DNA from: Caulobacter sp. S45
GTDB taxonomy: Bacteria; Pseudomonadota; Alphaproteobacteria; Caulobacterales; Caulobacteraceae
Length of the DNA stretch: 33,462 nt
Direction: 5' to 3'
Assembly (NCBI RefSeq): GCF_903642205.1
Contig: NZ_CAHJWH010000017.1
Location: 1-33,462, forward strand
The translations under genes and the position numbers were made by a program. Below, piece after piece: positions 1 through 7,877 of this stretch (its first letter is position 1; each line of letters starts with the position of its first letter). The notes beneath the pieces are model-generated. The model worked only from the letters and a program-made list of their open reading frames with translations, had not been told where the DNA came from and made no database searches.

Positions 1-2
1 CG

Positions 3-323
3 GAGCCGCCCCATGTGCTGGCGGCCGGCGGCGGCGCCTTCATGGACCCGGCGACCCGCGCCCTGGCGCGGCGGGCGGCGCTCTGCGTCTGGCTGAAGGC
101 CGACCTGGAACTGATCGCGCGGCGGGTCGGCAGGCGCAATACCCGCCCGCTGCTGCACGGGCGCGACCCCATGGAGGTGCTGACCGCCCAGGCCGCCCAG
201 CGCTACGCCCACTATGCCGAGGCGCACGTCACGGTGGAGACAGCCGACGCCAATGTGGCGGTCAGCGTTGAGGGCGCGCTGGAAGCTCTGCACGCCCACC
301 TTGAGCGGGAGGCGCAGGCGTGA
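3..323 (+). CDS. aroK: Shikimate kinase, C-terminal part (5' truncated by window)
   Basis: The reading frame is open from the window edge and ends in TGA at 321-323. It carries a GGGAF segment followed by MDPATR and, further on, the run [13 protein letters not shown]. Shikimate kinases have a VLATGGGA-type segment (Walker B region) and an RPLL segment after the lid arginines. The family phosphorylates shikimate with ATP in the cytoplasm, a late step towards chorismate. About 106 residues are visible, so the N-terminal P-loop lies outside the window. The stop overlaps the GTG start of aroB (GTGA), so the two are very probably co-transcribed and translationally coupled, an arrangement common in alphaproteobacteria. 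Identity rests on these motifs and on the aroB neighbour. Confidence 0.9.
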   Translation, partial: EPPHVLAAGGGAFMDPATRALARRAALCVWLKADLELIARRVGRRNTRPLLHGRDPMEVLTAQAAQRYAHYAEAHVTVETADANVAVSVEGALEALHAHLEREAQA

Positions 324-1456
324 ACGCAGAGGCCGGGCGGCGGGTGCAGGTGGACCTGGGCGGCCGCGCCTATGAGGTGCACATCGGGACCAGACTGATC
401 GACCAGGCCGGTGAGCTGCTGGCCCCTCACCTGCCGCGGCGGCGGACGGTGGTGGTCACCGACCGCCACGTCGCCGATCATCACGGCGAGCGGCTGGCTG
501 CGGCGCTGGAGGCCGGCGGGATCGCCGTGGACATGGTCGTGCTGCCGCCGGGCGAGCAGACCAAGAGCTTCGCGGGGCTGGAGGACCTGATCGCCCGGCT
601 GCTGGTCCTGAAGCTGGACCGCGGCGACCGCATCGTGGCCTTCGGCGGCGGCGTGGTGGGCGATCTCGCAGGCTTCGCGGCGGCGATCTACAAGCGCGGC
701 ATCGACTTCATCCAGGTGCCCACCACCCTGCTGGCCCAGGTGGACAGCTCGGTGGGCGGCAAGACCGCCATCGACACGGCCGCCGGCAAGAACCTGGTCG
801 GCGCCTTCCACCAGCCGTGCTTCGTGCTGGCCGACCTTGACGTGCTGGCCACCCTGCCCGAGCGCGAGCTGCGGGCGGGCTATGGGGAGGTGCTGAAATA
901 CGGCCTGCTTGGCGACGCCGCCTTCTTCGGCTGGCTGGAGGCGAACGGCGGGGCCGTGCTGGCGGGCGAGGCCGGACCATTGGCCCATGCGGTCGCCCGC
1001 TGCGTGGAGATGAAGGCGCAGATCGTGGCCGAGGACGAGCGCGAGACCGGCCGGCGCGCCTTGCTGAACCTCGGCCACACCTTCGCTCACGCCCTGGAGA
1101 GCGAGACCGGGTTCGGCGAGGCCCTGCTGCACGGCGAGGCTGTGGCCGCGGGCTGCGCCCTGGCCTTCCGCTTCTCCGCCGAGCTCGGGGTCTGCCCGCC
1201 GGAAGCCGCCGCGCGGGCGGAGGCGGCGATCGCGGGCGCCGGCCTGCCCACCCGCCTACGCGCCCTGGCCGGCGCGCCGTTCGACGCCTCGCGCCTGGTT
1301 GACCACATGGCTCAGGACAAGAAGGCCGAGGCGGGCGGCCTGGTGTTCGTGCTGGCGCGGGGCATAGGAGAGGCCTTTATCGCCAAAGGCGTGGACCGCG
1401 CCGCCCTGCTGCGCTTTCTGGCCGCCGAAGGGGCTCGATTGGGGCCGGCAGGCTGA
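320..1456 (+). CDS. aroB: 3-dehydroquinate synthase
   Basis: This 378-residue protein is full length for AroB. It converts DAHP to 3-dehydroquinate, the second step of the shikimate pathway, using NAD+ and a divalent metal. Visible signatures are the glycine-rich [11 protein letters not shown] (about residues 109-119), [19 protein letters not shown] (about 134-152) and [11 protein letters not shown]. The expected metal ligands are also present: Glu in GYGEVLKYG, His in [10 protein letters not shown] (about 250) and His in [10 protein letters not shown] (about 268). The GTG start overlaps the aroK stop by four bases, which fixes the start and implies coupling. GC-rich codon use matches the neighbours. 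Nothing is unusual and the call is secure. Confidence 0.97.
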   Translation: MNAEAGRRVQVDLGGRAYEVHIGTRLIDQAGELLAPHLPRRRTVVVTDRHVADHHGERLAAALEAGGIAVDMVVLPPGEQTKSFAGLEDLIARLLVLKLDRGDRIVAFGGGVVGDLAGFAAAIYKRGIDFIQVPTTLLAQVDSSVGGKTAIDTAAGKNLVGAFHQPCFVLADLDVLATLPERELRAGYGEVLKYGLLGDAAFFGWLEANGGAVLAGEAGPLAHAVARCVEMKAQIVAEDERETGRRALLNLGHTFAHALESETGFGEALLHGEAVAAGCALAFRFSAELGVCPPEAAARAEAAIAGAGLPTRLRALAGAPFDASRLVDHMAQDKKAEAGGLVFVLARGIGEAFIAKGVDRAALLRFLAAEGARLGPAG

Positions 1457-1571
1457 GGCGATCTGGATTACTCGGCAAAAACAGCCGTCTAGCGGTCAGG
1501 CTTGCCTAGGCCGGGCTTCGCGCCCTTGCTCCTGCACATAGTAAATTCAAAGGGTTAACGCGGCGCGTGGC

Positions 1572-1587
1572 TGGTCCCGGCTTTGCG
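1572..1587 (+). promoter_or_regulatory. Sigma-54-type promoter for the flagellin gene
   Basis: The sequence TGGTCCCGGCTTTGCG has the invariant GG (1573-1574) and GC (1585-1586) with exactly 10 bases between them, the -24/-12 layout of RpoN promoters. It lies 81 bases before the flagellin ATG, leaving a 5' leader of about 70 nt. In Caulobacter, the late flagellin genes are sigma-54 and FlbD dependent and the leader is a target of FlbT control. The match to the consensus outside GG/GC is partial, so this is a good candidate rather than proof. Confidence 0.6.
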
Positions 1588-1667
1588 AAGAGGGGCGACA
1601 GAGTAGTCTCGCCGCCGACGTCGCACGACGATCCGGACCCGCCCTGAGATCGAAGAGGACCGCCCTG

Positions 1668-2501
1668 ATGTCGATGAACAGCATCAACACCAACACCGGC
1701 GCGATGATCGCGCTGCAGTCGCTGAACATGACCAACGCCTCGCTGGACATGGCGCAGAACGAGGTGTCCACCGGGCTGAAGGTCGCCGGCGCCAAGGACG
1801 ACGGGGCCATCTGGAACATCGCCCAGAGCCAGCGGTCCCAGATCTCGTCTCTGGGTGCGGTGACCGACTCGCTGAACCGCGCCTCCTCGGTTCTGGACGT
1901 GGCGGTGTCGGCCGGCCAGACCATCTCGGACCTGCTGAACCAGATGAAGGCCAAGACGCTGGAGGCGTCGGACACCTCACTCTCGACGTCGGACCGCGCG
2001 GCGCTGAACTCCGACTTCCAGTCGCTGATCACCCAGATCAAGAACGCCGTCAGCAATGCCAGCTTCGACGGCGCCAACATGATCGAGAGCGGCGGCACCA
2101 CGCTCTACGCCCTGTCAGGCCCCAGCGGGACCAACAAGCTGACCCTCGCCGCCCAGTCGCTGGCGCTCGGCGGCGCCAACCTGACGGTGGCCGCCACCGC
2201 CAGCTTCACAACCGCCACCCAGGCGTCCACCCTGCTGACCACCATCAACAGTTCCATCACCAACGTGAACCTGGCCGTGTCCAAGCTCGGCACCGAGGCC
2301 AATCAGGTGACCGAGAGCCTGACCTTCGTGTCCAACCTGAGCGACAGCCTGACGACTGGCGTGGGCAACCTGGTGGATGCCGACGTGGCTGCCGAAAGCG
2401 CGACGCTGCAGGCCCTGCAGACCAAGCAGCAGCTCGGCGTCCAGGCCCTCTCGATCGCCAACGCCTCCTCCTCCAACCTGCTCAGCCTGTTCCGCGGCTG
2501 A
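1668..2501 (+). CDS. Flagellin (FljK/FljL type)
   Basis: This 277-residue protein has the two conserved flagellin ends and a very short variable middle, as in Caulobacter flagellins of about 273 residues. The N-terminal D0/D1 part (residues 1-140) starts SMNSINTNTGAMIALQSLN and includes the STGLKVAGAKDDGA segment. The C-terminal part includes VDADVAAESATLQALQTKQ and ends in ANASSSNLLSLFRG. It is exported by the flagellar type III apparatus, so no signal peptide is expected or seen. GAAGAGGA lies 8-15 bases before the ATG and supports the start. The gene stands alone: no flaF, flbT or other flagellar gene is adjacent. A sigma-54-like promoter lies upstream. Which flagellin paralogue it is cannot be decided from this window. 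Confidence 0.93.
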   Translation: MSMNSINTNTGAMIALQSLNMTNASLDMAQNEVSTGLKVAGAKDDGAIWNIAQSQRSQISSLGAVTDSLNRASSVLDVAVSAGQTISDLLNQMKAKTLEASDTSLSTSDRAALNSDFQSLITQIKNAVSNASFDGANMIESGGTTLYALSGPSGTNKLTLAAQSLALGGANLTVAATASFTTATQASTLLTTINSSITNVNLAVSKLGTEANQVTESLTFVSNLSDSLTTGVGNLVDADVAAESATLQALQTKQQLGVQALSIANASSSNLLSLFRG

Positions 2502-2515
2502 GCGGGCGCAACAAG

Positions 2516-2549
2516 GCGGCGCGCGAAAGCCCTCGCGCATGCGCGCCGC
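2516..2549. terminator. GC-rich hairpin between convergent genes
   Basis: A perfect 9-bp stem, GCGGCGCGC (2516-2524) and GCGCGCCGC (2541-2549), encloses a 16-nt loop. It lies in the 53-base gap between the flagellin stop and the convergent DUF3089 stop. It could act for either strand. There is no T tract, so intrinsic termination is uncertain. Confidence 0.35.
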
Positions 2550-2554
2550 GCCGC

Positions 2555-3652
2555 CTACCGGCGCGTCCAGGCGGCGCTCTCCGCCGCCAACACGTCCAGG
2601 ATGTTCCCCTGCGGCAGGCCCATGTCCAGCCGGTGCAGACCCCAGCCTGAGCCGCTGGCGGACCGCTCCAGCCGCGCCGTCAGCCTCGCCTGGTAGCGCC
2701 CGGGCAGGACGCTCACCCGCACCACATGGCCCTGCGCGTCGGCCTGGCACTGCGCCGACAGCTGGCCGACCAGTTCGATCCAGGGCGGATCGCCGTCCGG
2801 AGCCTCCTCCGGCTTGGCCAGATACGCCTTCAGCGAGCCCGCGCCGCCTCCGGGCGCCGCCGGACTGACGCAGCCGGCGACTAGGCCGCCGCCGGGGCTG
2901 TGGCCGAACAGGCGATGGGCGTCGGCATCGTCGGCGACATAATCGGCCCAGACGTAGACGCAGCCCACCTCCCCCGCCGCGGCGCAGAGCGGCGTCGACT
3001 TGAACGTCCCGCCGACCCGCGCGCCGTGCGGCACGGACAAGGCGGGATCGCCGGCCAGGAAGGCGCCGACGAGCCGCTTTTGCGCCGGCTTGCCGTCGAT
3101 CTCCTCGGCGATGAGCTGCTGCAGCAGGATCGTCCCCTGGCTGTGGCCGACGATGACCACGCCCCGGCCATGGTTGTCGTGCGCCATGTACCAGCGCCAG
3201 GCGGCGCGCACGTCCGCATAGGGACGGCTCCAGTCGATCGGCCGGTTGCTTCCCAAGATCTGGTCCAGCCCCGCCGAGGTGAGCTGGCGGTAGATCGGCG
3301 CGTAGAGCCGGCAGCGGGAGGTCAGCCGCCCCGCCTGCGACCGCACCGTGGCCACCACCTCAGGGCTCGCCGCCATGTCGGCATAGGCGGTCGGCTCCTG
3401 AGAGACGGTGGGGTATACGTAGAAGCAGTCGATGGGCGGATCGGCGGCGGGCTGGAAGGTCTGCGGGGTGCGCGCCCCGTCGGCGGTGATCACCATGGCG
3501 TCCAGACCCGTGGTGCAGGCCGTCTCCTCGCCAGGGCGGCAGACCCAGGCGGCGGGGTTGGCGTAGTCGGGGAGCGGCGGGGTGCTGGGCTGGGCGGTCG
3601 CTCCGACGGCGGATAGGGCTAAGAGCACGGCGGCCAGGGCGAACGAGCGCAT
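2555..3652 (-). CDS. DUF3089 alpha/beta-hydrolase-like exported protein
   Basis: This 365-residue protein opens with a clear Sec signal peptide (MRSFALAAVLLALSAVGATA, cleavage near residue 21) and so acts in the periplasm or outside the cell. The mature part has the DUF3089 features: an early DCFYVYPTVSQ segment, RLYAPIYRQ, and the nucleophile-elbow motif GHSQG (serine near residue 170) followed by TILLQQLIAEE. GxSxG in this setting suggests an alpha/beta-hydrolase fold, but the substrate of DUF3089 proteins is not known. GAGGA lies about 7 bases before the ATG. The gene runs leftwards, convergent with the flagellin gene, and sits 28 bases downstream of the methyltransferase gene on the same strand, so the two may share a transcript. 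Confidence 0.85.
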   Translation of the reverse strand: MRSFALAAVLLALSAVGATAQPSTPPLPDYANPAAWVCRPGEETACTTGLDAMVITADGARTPQTFQPAADPPIDCFYVYPTVSQEPTAYADMAASPEVVATVRSQAGRLTSRCRLYAPIYRQLTSAGLDQILGSNRPIDWSRPYADVRAAWRWYMAHDNHGRGVVIVGHSQGTILLQQLIAEEIDGKPAQKRLVGAFLAGDPALSVPHGARVGGTFKSTPLCAAAGEVGCVYVWADYVADDADAHRLFGHSPGGGLVAGCVSPAAPGGGAGSLKAYLAKPEEAPDGDPPWIELVGQLSAQCQADAQGHVVRVSVLPGRYQARLTARLERSASGSGWGLHRLDMGLPQGNILDVLAAESAAWTRR

Positions 3653-3680
3653 GGAATGTCCTCAGACGTGACGGACCAGA

Positions 3681-4496
3681 CTACCCGCGGCGATCTTCGG
3701 CGTCATCTGGCTCCCTTGAGGAGAGAGGATCGGCGGACGACTTGGCGAAGGTCCGGCCGCGCCCCCTCACCAAAGCGGTGATCACCCCGCGGAAGGTCCT
3801 CGCCTCCTGCTCGGTGAAGCGGGCGCGGCCGAGCGCGACGCGCAGGTTGCGCTGCATGGATGGCTTCTTCTCCGGCGGGAAGAAGAAGCCGGCGCGGTCC
3901 AGCTCGCCCTCCAGGTGCTCGTAGACGCCCATCATCATCGCTCCGTCGGCGATCGCCGCCTCCCCGGTCAGGCGCGGGGCCGCGGCGTCGGGGGCGCAGG
4001 TCCACCACTCGTAGGCGTTCACCACCACAGCCTGGGCCAGGTTCAGGGAGTGGAACTTCGGGTCGATGGGGATGGTGACGATGCCGTGGCAGAGGGCGAT
4101 GTCCATGGTCTCCAGCCCGGCCCGCTCCGCCCCGAACAGCCAGGCGCAGCGCAGGCCAGCCGACACGGCGGTCCGCAGTTCAGTCGCGCCGTGATGGGAG
4201 GTGAGCACCGGCAGGTGGGTCTCCCGCGGCCGGGCGGTGCAGGCGTAGACAAGCTGCAGGTCGGCCACCGCGTCGGCCACCGTCTCGAACACCCGGGCGT
4301 CCCGCAGCGGCCAGTCGGCGCCGGACGCCGACGCCCAGGCCCGGTCCTGGGGCCAGCCGTCGCGAGGGCTCACCAGCCGCAGCTCGTGCAGCCCGAAATT
4401 GGCCATGGCCCGGGCGACCGCCCCGATGTTCTCCGCCAGCTGAGGGCGGTCCAGGATCACGACGGGTGGGGGGTTCAGGGGAGTTTCGGCGGGCAT
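3681..4496 (-). CDS. TrmJ-type tRNA/rRNA 2'-O-methyltransferase (SPOUT family)
   Basis: This 271-residue protein belongs to the TrmH family, group 1. The three SPOUT knot motifs are readable: motif 1 ILDRPQLAENIGAVARAMAN (about residues 14-33), motif 2 LFGAERAGLE (about 119-128) and motif 3 HSLNLAQAVVV (about 148-158). Family members such as E. coli TrmJ use SAM to methylate the 2'-OH of nucleotide 32 in tRNA; the exact target here is inferred. A charged C-terminal tail of roughly 25 residues extends beyond the bacterial TrmJ core. No clear Shine-Dalgarno precedes the ATG. The gene diverges from icd across 106 bases that must hold both promoters. Confidence 0.85.
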   Translation of the reverse strand: MPAETPLNPPPVVILDRPQLAENIGAVARAMANFGLHELRLVSPRDGWPQDRAWASASGADWPLRDARVFETVADAVADLQLVYACTARPRETHLPVLTSHHGATELRTAVSAGLRCAWLFGAERAGLETMDIALCHGIVTIPIDPKFHSLNLAQAVVVNAYEWWTCAPDAAAPRLTGEAAIADGAMMMGVYEHLEGELDRAGFFFPPEKKPSMQRNLRVALGRARFTEQEARTFRGVITALVRGRGRTFAKSSADPLSSREPDDAEDRRG

Positions 4497-4602
4497 CAGG
4501 ATGGTTTGAACCGGGGCGGCGGCCCTCGCAACCCGGGTTTGCGCGGGGCTTCGATGGGGCTATGACAGCGCCCGCCCCCTGCCTTCAAGGTCGCCACCGC
4601 CC

Positions 4603-5832
4603 ATGCCGCTGTCCAAGATCAAGGTCGCCAACCCCGTCGTGGACCTAGACGGCGACGAGATGACCCGCATCATCTGGAAGATGATCAAGGACAAGCTGAT
4701 CTTCCCCTATCTCGACCTCGATCTCGACTATTACGACCTCGGCATAGAGCATCGTGACGCCACCGACGACAAGGTGACCGTCAAGGCGGCCGAAGCGATC
4801 CTGAAGCACGGCGCGGGCGTGAAGTGCGCCACCATCACTCCGGACGAAGCAAGGGTGAAGGAGTTCGGCCTGAAGAAGATGTGGAAGTCGCCGAACGGCA
4901 CCATCCGCAACATCCTGGGCGGGGTGATCTTCCGCGAGCCGATCATCTGCAAGAACGTGCCGCGCCTGGTGCCCGGCTGGACCCAGCCGATCATCGTCGG
5001 CCGCCACGCCTTCGGCGACCAATACAAGGCCACCGACTTTAAGGTTCCAGGTCCGGGCAAGCTGACCATCACCTTCTTCGGTGACAGTGGCGAGAAGATC
5101 GAGCACGAGGTCTACCAGTTCCCGGGCTCGGGCGTTGCGTTGGCCATGTACAACCTGGACAGCTCGATCCGAGACTTCGCCCACGCAAGCTTCGCCTATG
5201 GCCTGCAGCGCAGGTATCCGGTGTATCTGTCCACAAAGAACACCATCCTGAAGGCCTATGACGGCCGCTTCAAGGACATATTCCAGGAGATCTACGAGGC
5301 CGAGTACGCCGACCAGTTCAAGGCGCTCGGCATCCACTACGAACACCGGCTGATCGACGACATGGTGGCCAGCGCGCTGAAGTGGTCCGGCGGTTACGTC
5401 TGGGCGTGCAAGAACTACGACGGCGACGTGCAGTCCGACATCGTGGCCCAGGGCTACGGTTCGCTCGGCCTGATGACCAGCGTGCTGCTCACCCCCGACG
5501 GCAGGACGGTGGAGGCGGAAGCCGCGCACGGCACTGTCACCCGCCACTTCCGCCAGCACCAGCGCGGCGAGAGCACCTCCACCAACTCGATCGCCTCGAT
5601 CTTCGCCTGGACCAAGGGGCTGGAGCAGCGGGCCAAGCTCGACGGCAACACCGAATTGACCCACTTCGCCGGGACGCTGGAGAAGGTCACCGTCGACACC
5701 GTGGAAGCCGGGTCCATGACCAAGGACCTCGCCCTGCTGGTCGGCGAGAACCAGGGCTGGCTGACCACGGAAGGGTACTTGGACAAGGTTTCCGAGAACT
5801 TGGAAGCCGCCATGGGCAAGCCAGGAGATTGA
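4603..5832 (+). CDS. icd: Isocitrate dehydrogenase, NADP-dependent, homodimeric type
   Basis: This 409-residue protein is the eukaryote-like homodimeric form common in alphaproteobacteria. It oxidatively decarboxylates isocitrate to 2-oxoglutarate in the TCA cycle. It begins [20 protein letters not shown]. Substrate-binding segments are [12 protein letters not shown] (about residues 96-107) and [25 protein letters not shown] carries metal-binding aspartates. [15 protein letters not shown] marks the coenzyme site, where the Arg-His pair is typical of NADP preference. Length and motifs are intact. The upstream gap of 106 bases is shared with the divergent methyltransferase gene. Its product, 2-oxoglutarate, is also the co-substrate of two oxygenases encoded nearby, which may be chance. 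Confidence 0.96.
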   Translation: MPLSKIKVANPVVDLDGDEMTRIIWKMIKDKLIFPYLDLDLDYYDLGIEHRDATDDKVTVKAAEAILKHGAGVKCATITPDEARVKEFGLKKMWKSPNGTIRNILGGVIFREPIICKNVPRLVPGWTQPIIVGRHAFGDQYKATDFKVPGPGKLTITFFGDSGEKIEHEVYQFPGSGVALAMYNLDSSIRDFAHASFAYGLQRRYPVYLSTKNTILKAYDGRFKDIFQEIYEAEYADQFKALGIHYEHRLIDDMVASALKWSGGYVWACKNYDGDVQSDIVAQGYGSLGLMTSVLLTPDGRTVEAEAAHGTVTRHFRQHQRGESTSTNSIASIFAWTKGLEQRAKLDGNTELTHFAGTLEKVTVDTVEAGSMTKDLALLVGENQGWLTTEGYLDKVSENLEAAMGKPGD

Positions 5833-5857
5833 CGCCCGCGGCAAGGGATTGCGCGGC

Positions 5858-5879
5858 CCGGGCGCTGCTCGCCGCCCGG
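5858..5879. terminator. Possible hairpin between convergent genes
   Basis: CCGGGCG (5858-5864) pairs with CGCCCGG (5873-5879) around an 8-nt loop, in the 91-base gap between icd and the convergent oxygenase gene. No T tract follows on either strand, so it is only a candidate bidirectional terminator. Confidence 0.3.
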
Positions 5880-5923
5880 AACGAGAGCAGCCCGCTCGCA
5901 GGACGTCGCGCTAACCAGGTCCG

Positions 5924-7774
5924 TCACGCTTGAGGATCCGCCGGCGCGCGAGGTGACGGCGTCAGGTCGAAGGCTAAGGTCAGTCGATGCCGGTCGCTCG
6001 AGAAGGGCCGCGTCCCGTGCCATAGATAGGCGGGAAACAGTGCAAGCAGCCCCCGTTCAGGTTTGATGAAGTGGTCCGGTGCGAGACCAGGGCGGGTGGG
6101 TATGCCGGGTTCGCCGAACTGCAGCCAGCCGGCGTGCTCATCTCCGCCGGTTCCCGGTAGGGCGATATAGCAGGCTGAAGAGATCCAGCCTTCCGGATGG
6201 ATATGGCTGCGATGGAAGCCGCCGGCGGGCAGCCGCACGGACCAGGCGCCGTCAAAACCGTAGCGGCCACGATTGCGGCTGGACATCGGGTCGGCGCCTC
6301 CCGAGCTTTGGGCGAGGAAGCGCAGGATCGGTCCCTTGGCCGCGTCGAAGAAGGCCTTGATCACGGGCTCTGCAGACGCGTTCAGGTGCGAAATCTGGCT
6401 GCCATGTCGCACGGACTGGCCGAGCGGGTGAGTCCGGAAGGCGTGCCGCGCCTCGAGCGTGGCCTCCAGGTCGTCCAGATATCGGTCCAGGCTGGCCCAG
6501 CCGGCCGGGGTTTCGAGCGCGTCGACCGAGGTCAATCGGTCATAGTCTGTCCAGTCATAGTAGCGCCCGTCGCTCAGCAATCGCCAGCAGGTCAGGAGAT
6601 AGGCGATCAGCGCCTGGTCATGCGGTTTGATCCGCAGCAGGCGTTCGGCCTGCGCCGCTGCGGCCTTGGCGTCACCCACGCCGAGCCACGCTTCACAGAG
6701 GGCCAAGGCGACGTTCGGATCGCGAGGCGCGCGTCCTGCGGTCGCCTCCACGTGCGCCAGCGCCGCCTCGGGGCAGCCGAGGAGCGCGGCCAGGCGTGCG
6801 GCGGCCACGCTCAACTGGACGATCTCAGGTGCGTTCTGCGCCGGACGCCTGAGAAGATCGTAGGCAGCCTGAACCTCGCCGGCCGAGCTCAGCAGGTCTG
6901 CTTTCAGGATCAGCAGGTCGGCTTGGACGGCCGGAGAGGCAAGGGTGCGATCGAGCGCCACCGTCGCGGCCCCGATATCGCCTGTCCGCATCCATAGCAG
7001 TTGGGCGCTGTCGCGATGCGCCTCCAGATAGTGCGGTCGGCGGCGAAGCGCCTGTGCGAACGCAGCCTCTGCAGCCTCAAAGCTGTTCTGGTTCATGAGG
7101 GATCGCCCAAGAACAAGCCAAGTCTCCGGCGCATCAAGGCCTTTGGCTTGCGCCCTGAGCGCCGCATCTTCTGCTTCGGAAAATCGCCCGATATCGGCCA
7201 GGGTGCTGGCGACGTTGTGCTCGGCGAGCCCGCTGGAAGGGTGGAGCCGCACGGCGCGTTGATAGATACCGAGCGCCTCATCCCATCTTCTTGCGCCCTT
7301 CAGCGCCCGGGCATGGATCGCCAGCAGGGCATGACTGGCGTTTGGAGACGCCACGGCGGCGGCAGTCGCTTCGATGGCGGCTTCCACGCGCCCCAAGCGC
7401 AAGAACAGCTCGGCCAGACCAATGGCGGCGGCCTCATGGCTCATGTCGAGCTCCAGGGCTCGTGTGAAGGCGGTCTCCGCACCTGCGTCCTCGCCCCGCG
7501 CCGCCAGGGTTTCAGCCAGGGCTGCGTGGTAGCCGGCCTGGGGATCTGCCCTAACAGCAGCGACCAAGGCGGCTTCAGCTCCGGCCGCATCGCCCGCGGC
7601 CCTTCTGGCGAGGCCGAGCAGATGCTGGCCTTCCGCCCAGTCCACGTCTCCCGCCAGAAGCTGCTCGGCGACGCGGCGACCTTCCTGCGCCTGCCTGCCT
7701 GCCAGCAGCATGCGTACACGCTGCAACGCGGCGGAGGCTGCAGCGGACCGGCTGCTCTCCGTCAGAGACGTCAT
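5924..7774 (-). CDS. TPR protein with C-terminal 2OG-Fe(II) oxygenase domain
   Basis: This protein has 616 residues from the ATG at 7774; a GTG at 7795 would add seven. Residues 15-420 are a long array of about ten TPR-like helical pairs, for example EAAEAAFAQALRRRPHYLEA. Residues 430-616 resemble the putative 2OG-Fe(II) oxygenase family found C-terminal to TPRs. They contain HRSHIHPEGWISSACYIALP (about 520-539), the likely proximal metal-binding histidines, and FPAYLWHGTRPF followed by DRHRLTLAFDL, holding the distal His and the 2OG-binding Arg. Such enzymes hydroxylate amino-acid side chains or small molecules; the substrate is unknown and the TPRs could recruit it. No signal peptide is seen, so it is probably cytoplasmic. 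It diverges from the first sulfotransferase gene across about 100 bases. Confidence 0.8.
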   Translation of the reverse strand: MTSLTESSRSAAASAALQRVRMLLAGRQAQEGRRVAEQLLAGDVDWAEGQHLLGLARRAAGDAAGAEAALVAAVRADPQAGYHAALAETLAARGEDAGAETAFTRALELDMSHEAAAIGLAELFLRLGRVEAAIEATAAAVASPNASHALLAIHARALKGARRWDEALGIYQRAVRLHPSSGLAEHNVASTLADIGRFSEAEDAALRAQAKGLDAPETWLVLGRSLMNQNSFEAAEAAFAQALRRRPHYLEAHRDSAQLLWMRTGDIGAATVALDRTLASPAVQADLLILKADLLSSAGEVQAAYDLLRRPAQNAPEIVQLSVAAARLAALLGCPEAALAHVEATAGRAPRDPNVALALCEAWLGVGDAKAAAAQAERLLRIKPHDQALIAYLLTCWRLLSDGRYYDWTDYDRLTSVDALETPAGWASLDRYLDDLEATLEARHAFRTHPLGQSVRHGSQISHLNASAEPVIKAFFDAAKGPILRFLAQSSGGADPMSSRNRGRYGFDGAWSVRLPAGGFHRSHIHPEGWISSACYIALPGTGGDEHAGWLQFGEPGIPTRPGLAPDHFIKPERGLLALFPAYLWHGTRPFSSDRHRLTLAFDLTPSPRAPADPQA

Positions 7775-7877
7775 GGGACCTCGTTCGACGAGCACCTTCA
7801 GCCTATGCTAGTCAGCGCCGGCCCGCTAGGCGAAGGGTCCGCTCGCCATCACTGGGCGGCTCCCCGCAGGAGACACC
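7775..7877. promoter_or_regulatory. Divergent promoter region between oxygenase and sulfotransferase genes
   Basis: The 103 bases between the two divergent starts must contain promoters for both directions if neither is read through from elsewhere. I see no convincing -35/-10 pair. The only clear signal is AGGAGA just before the 7878 ATG, a Shine-Dalgarno for the sulfotransferase. A shared control region would tie expression of the oxygenase and the sulfotransferases together. Confidence 0.35.

Noticed and set aside
1516-1535. GGGC-TTCGC-GCCC hairpin after aroB as a terminator
   Set aside because: Only a four-base stem with no T tract.
1545-1559. CtrA-like element (AATT-N7-TTAA) upstream of the flagellin
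   Set aside because: Only the downstream half matches the TTAA consensus well.
4645-5844. 399-codon minus-strand frame opposite icd
   Set aside because: Shadow of a highly conserved gene; no family motifs or start signal.
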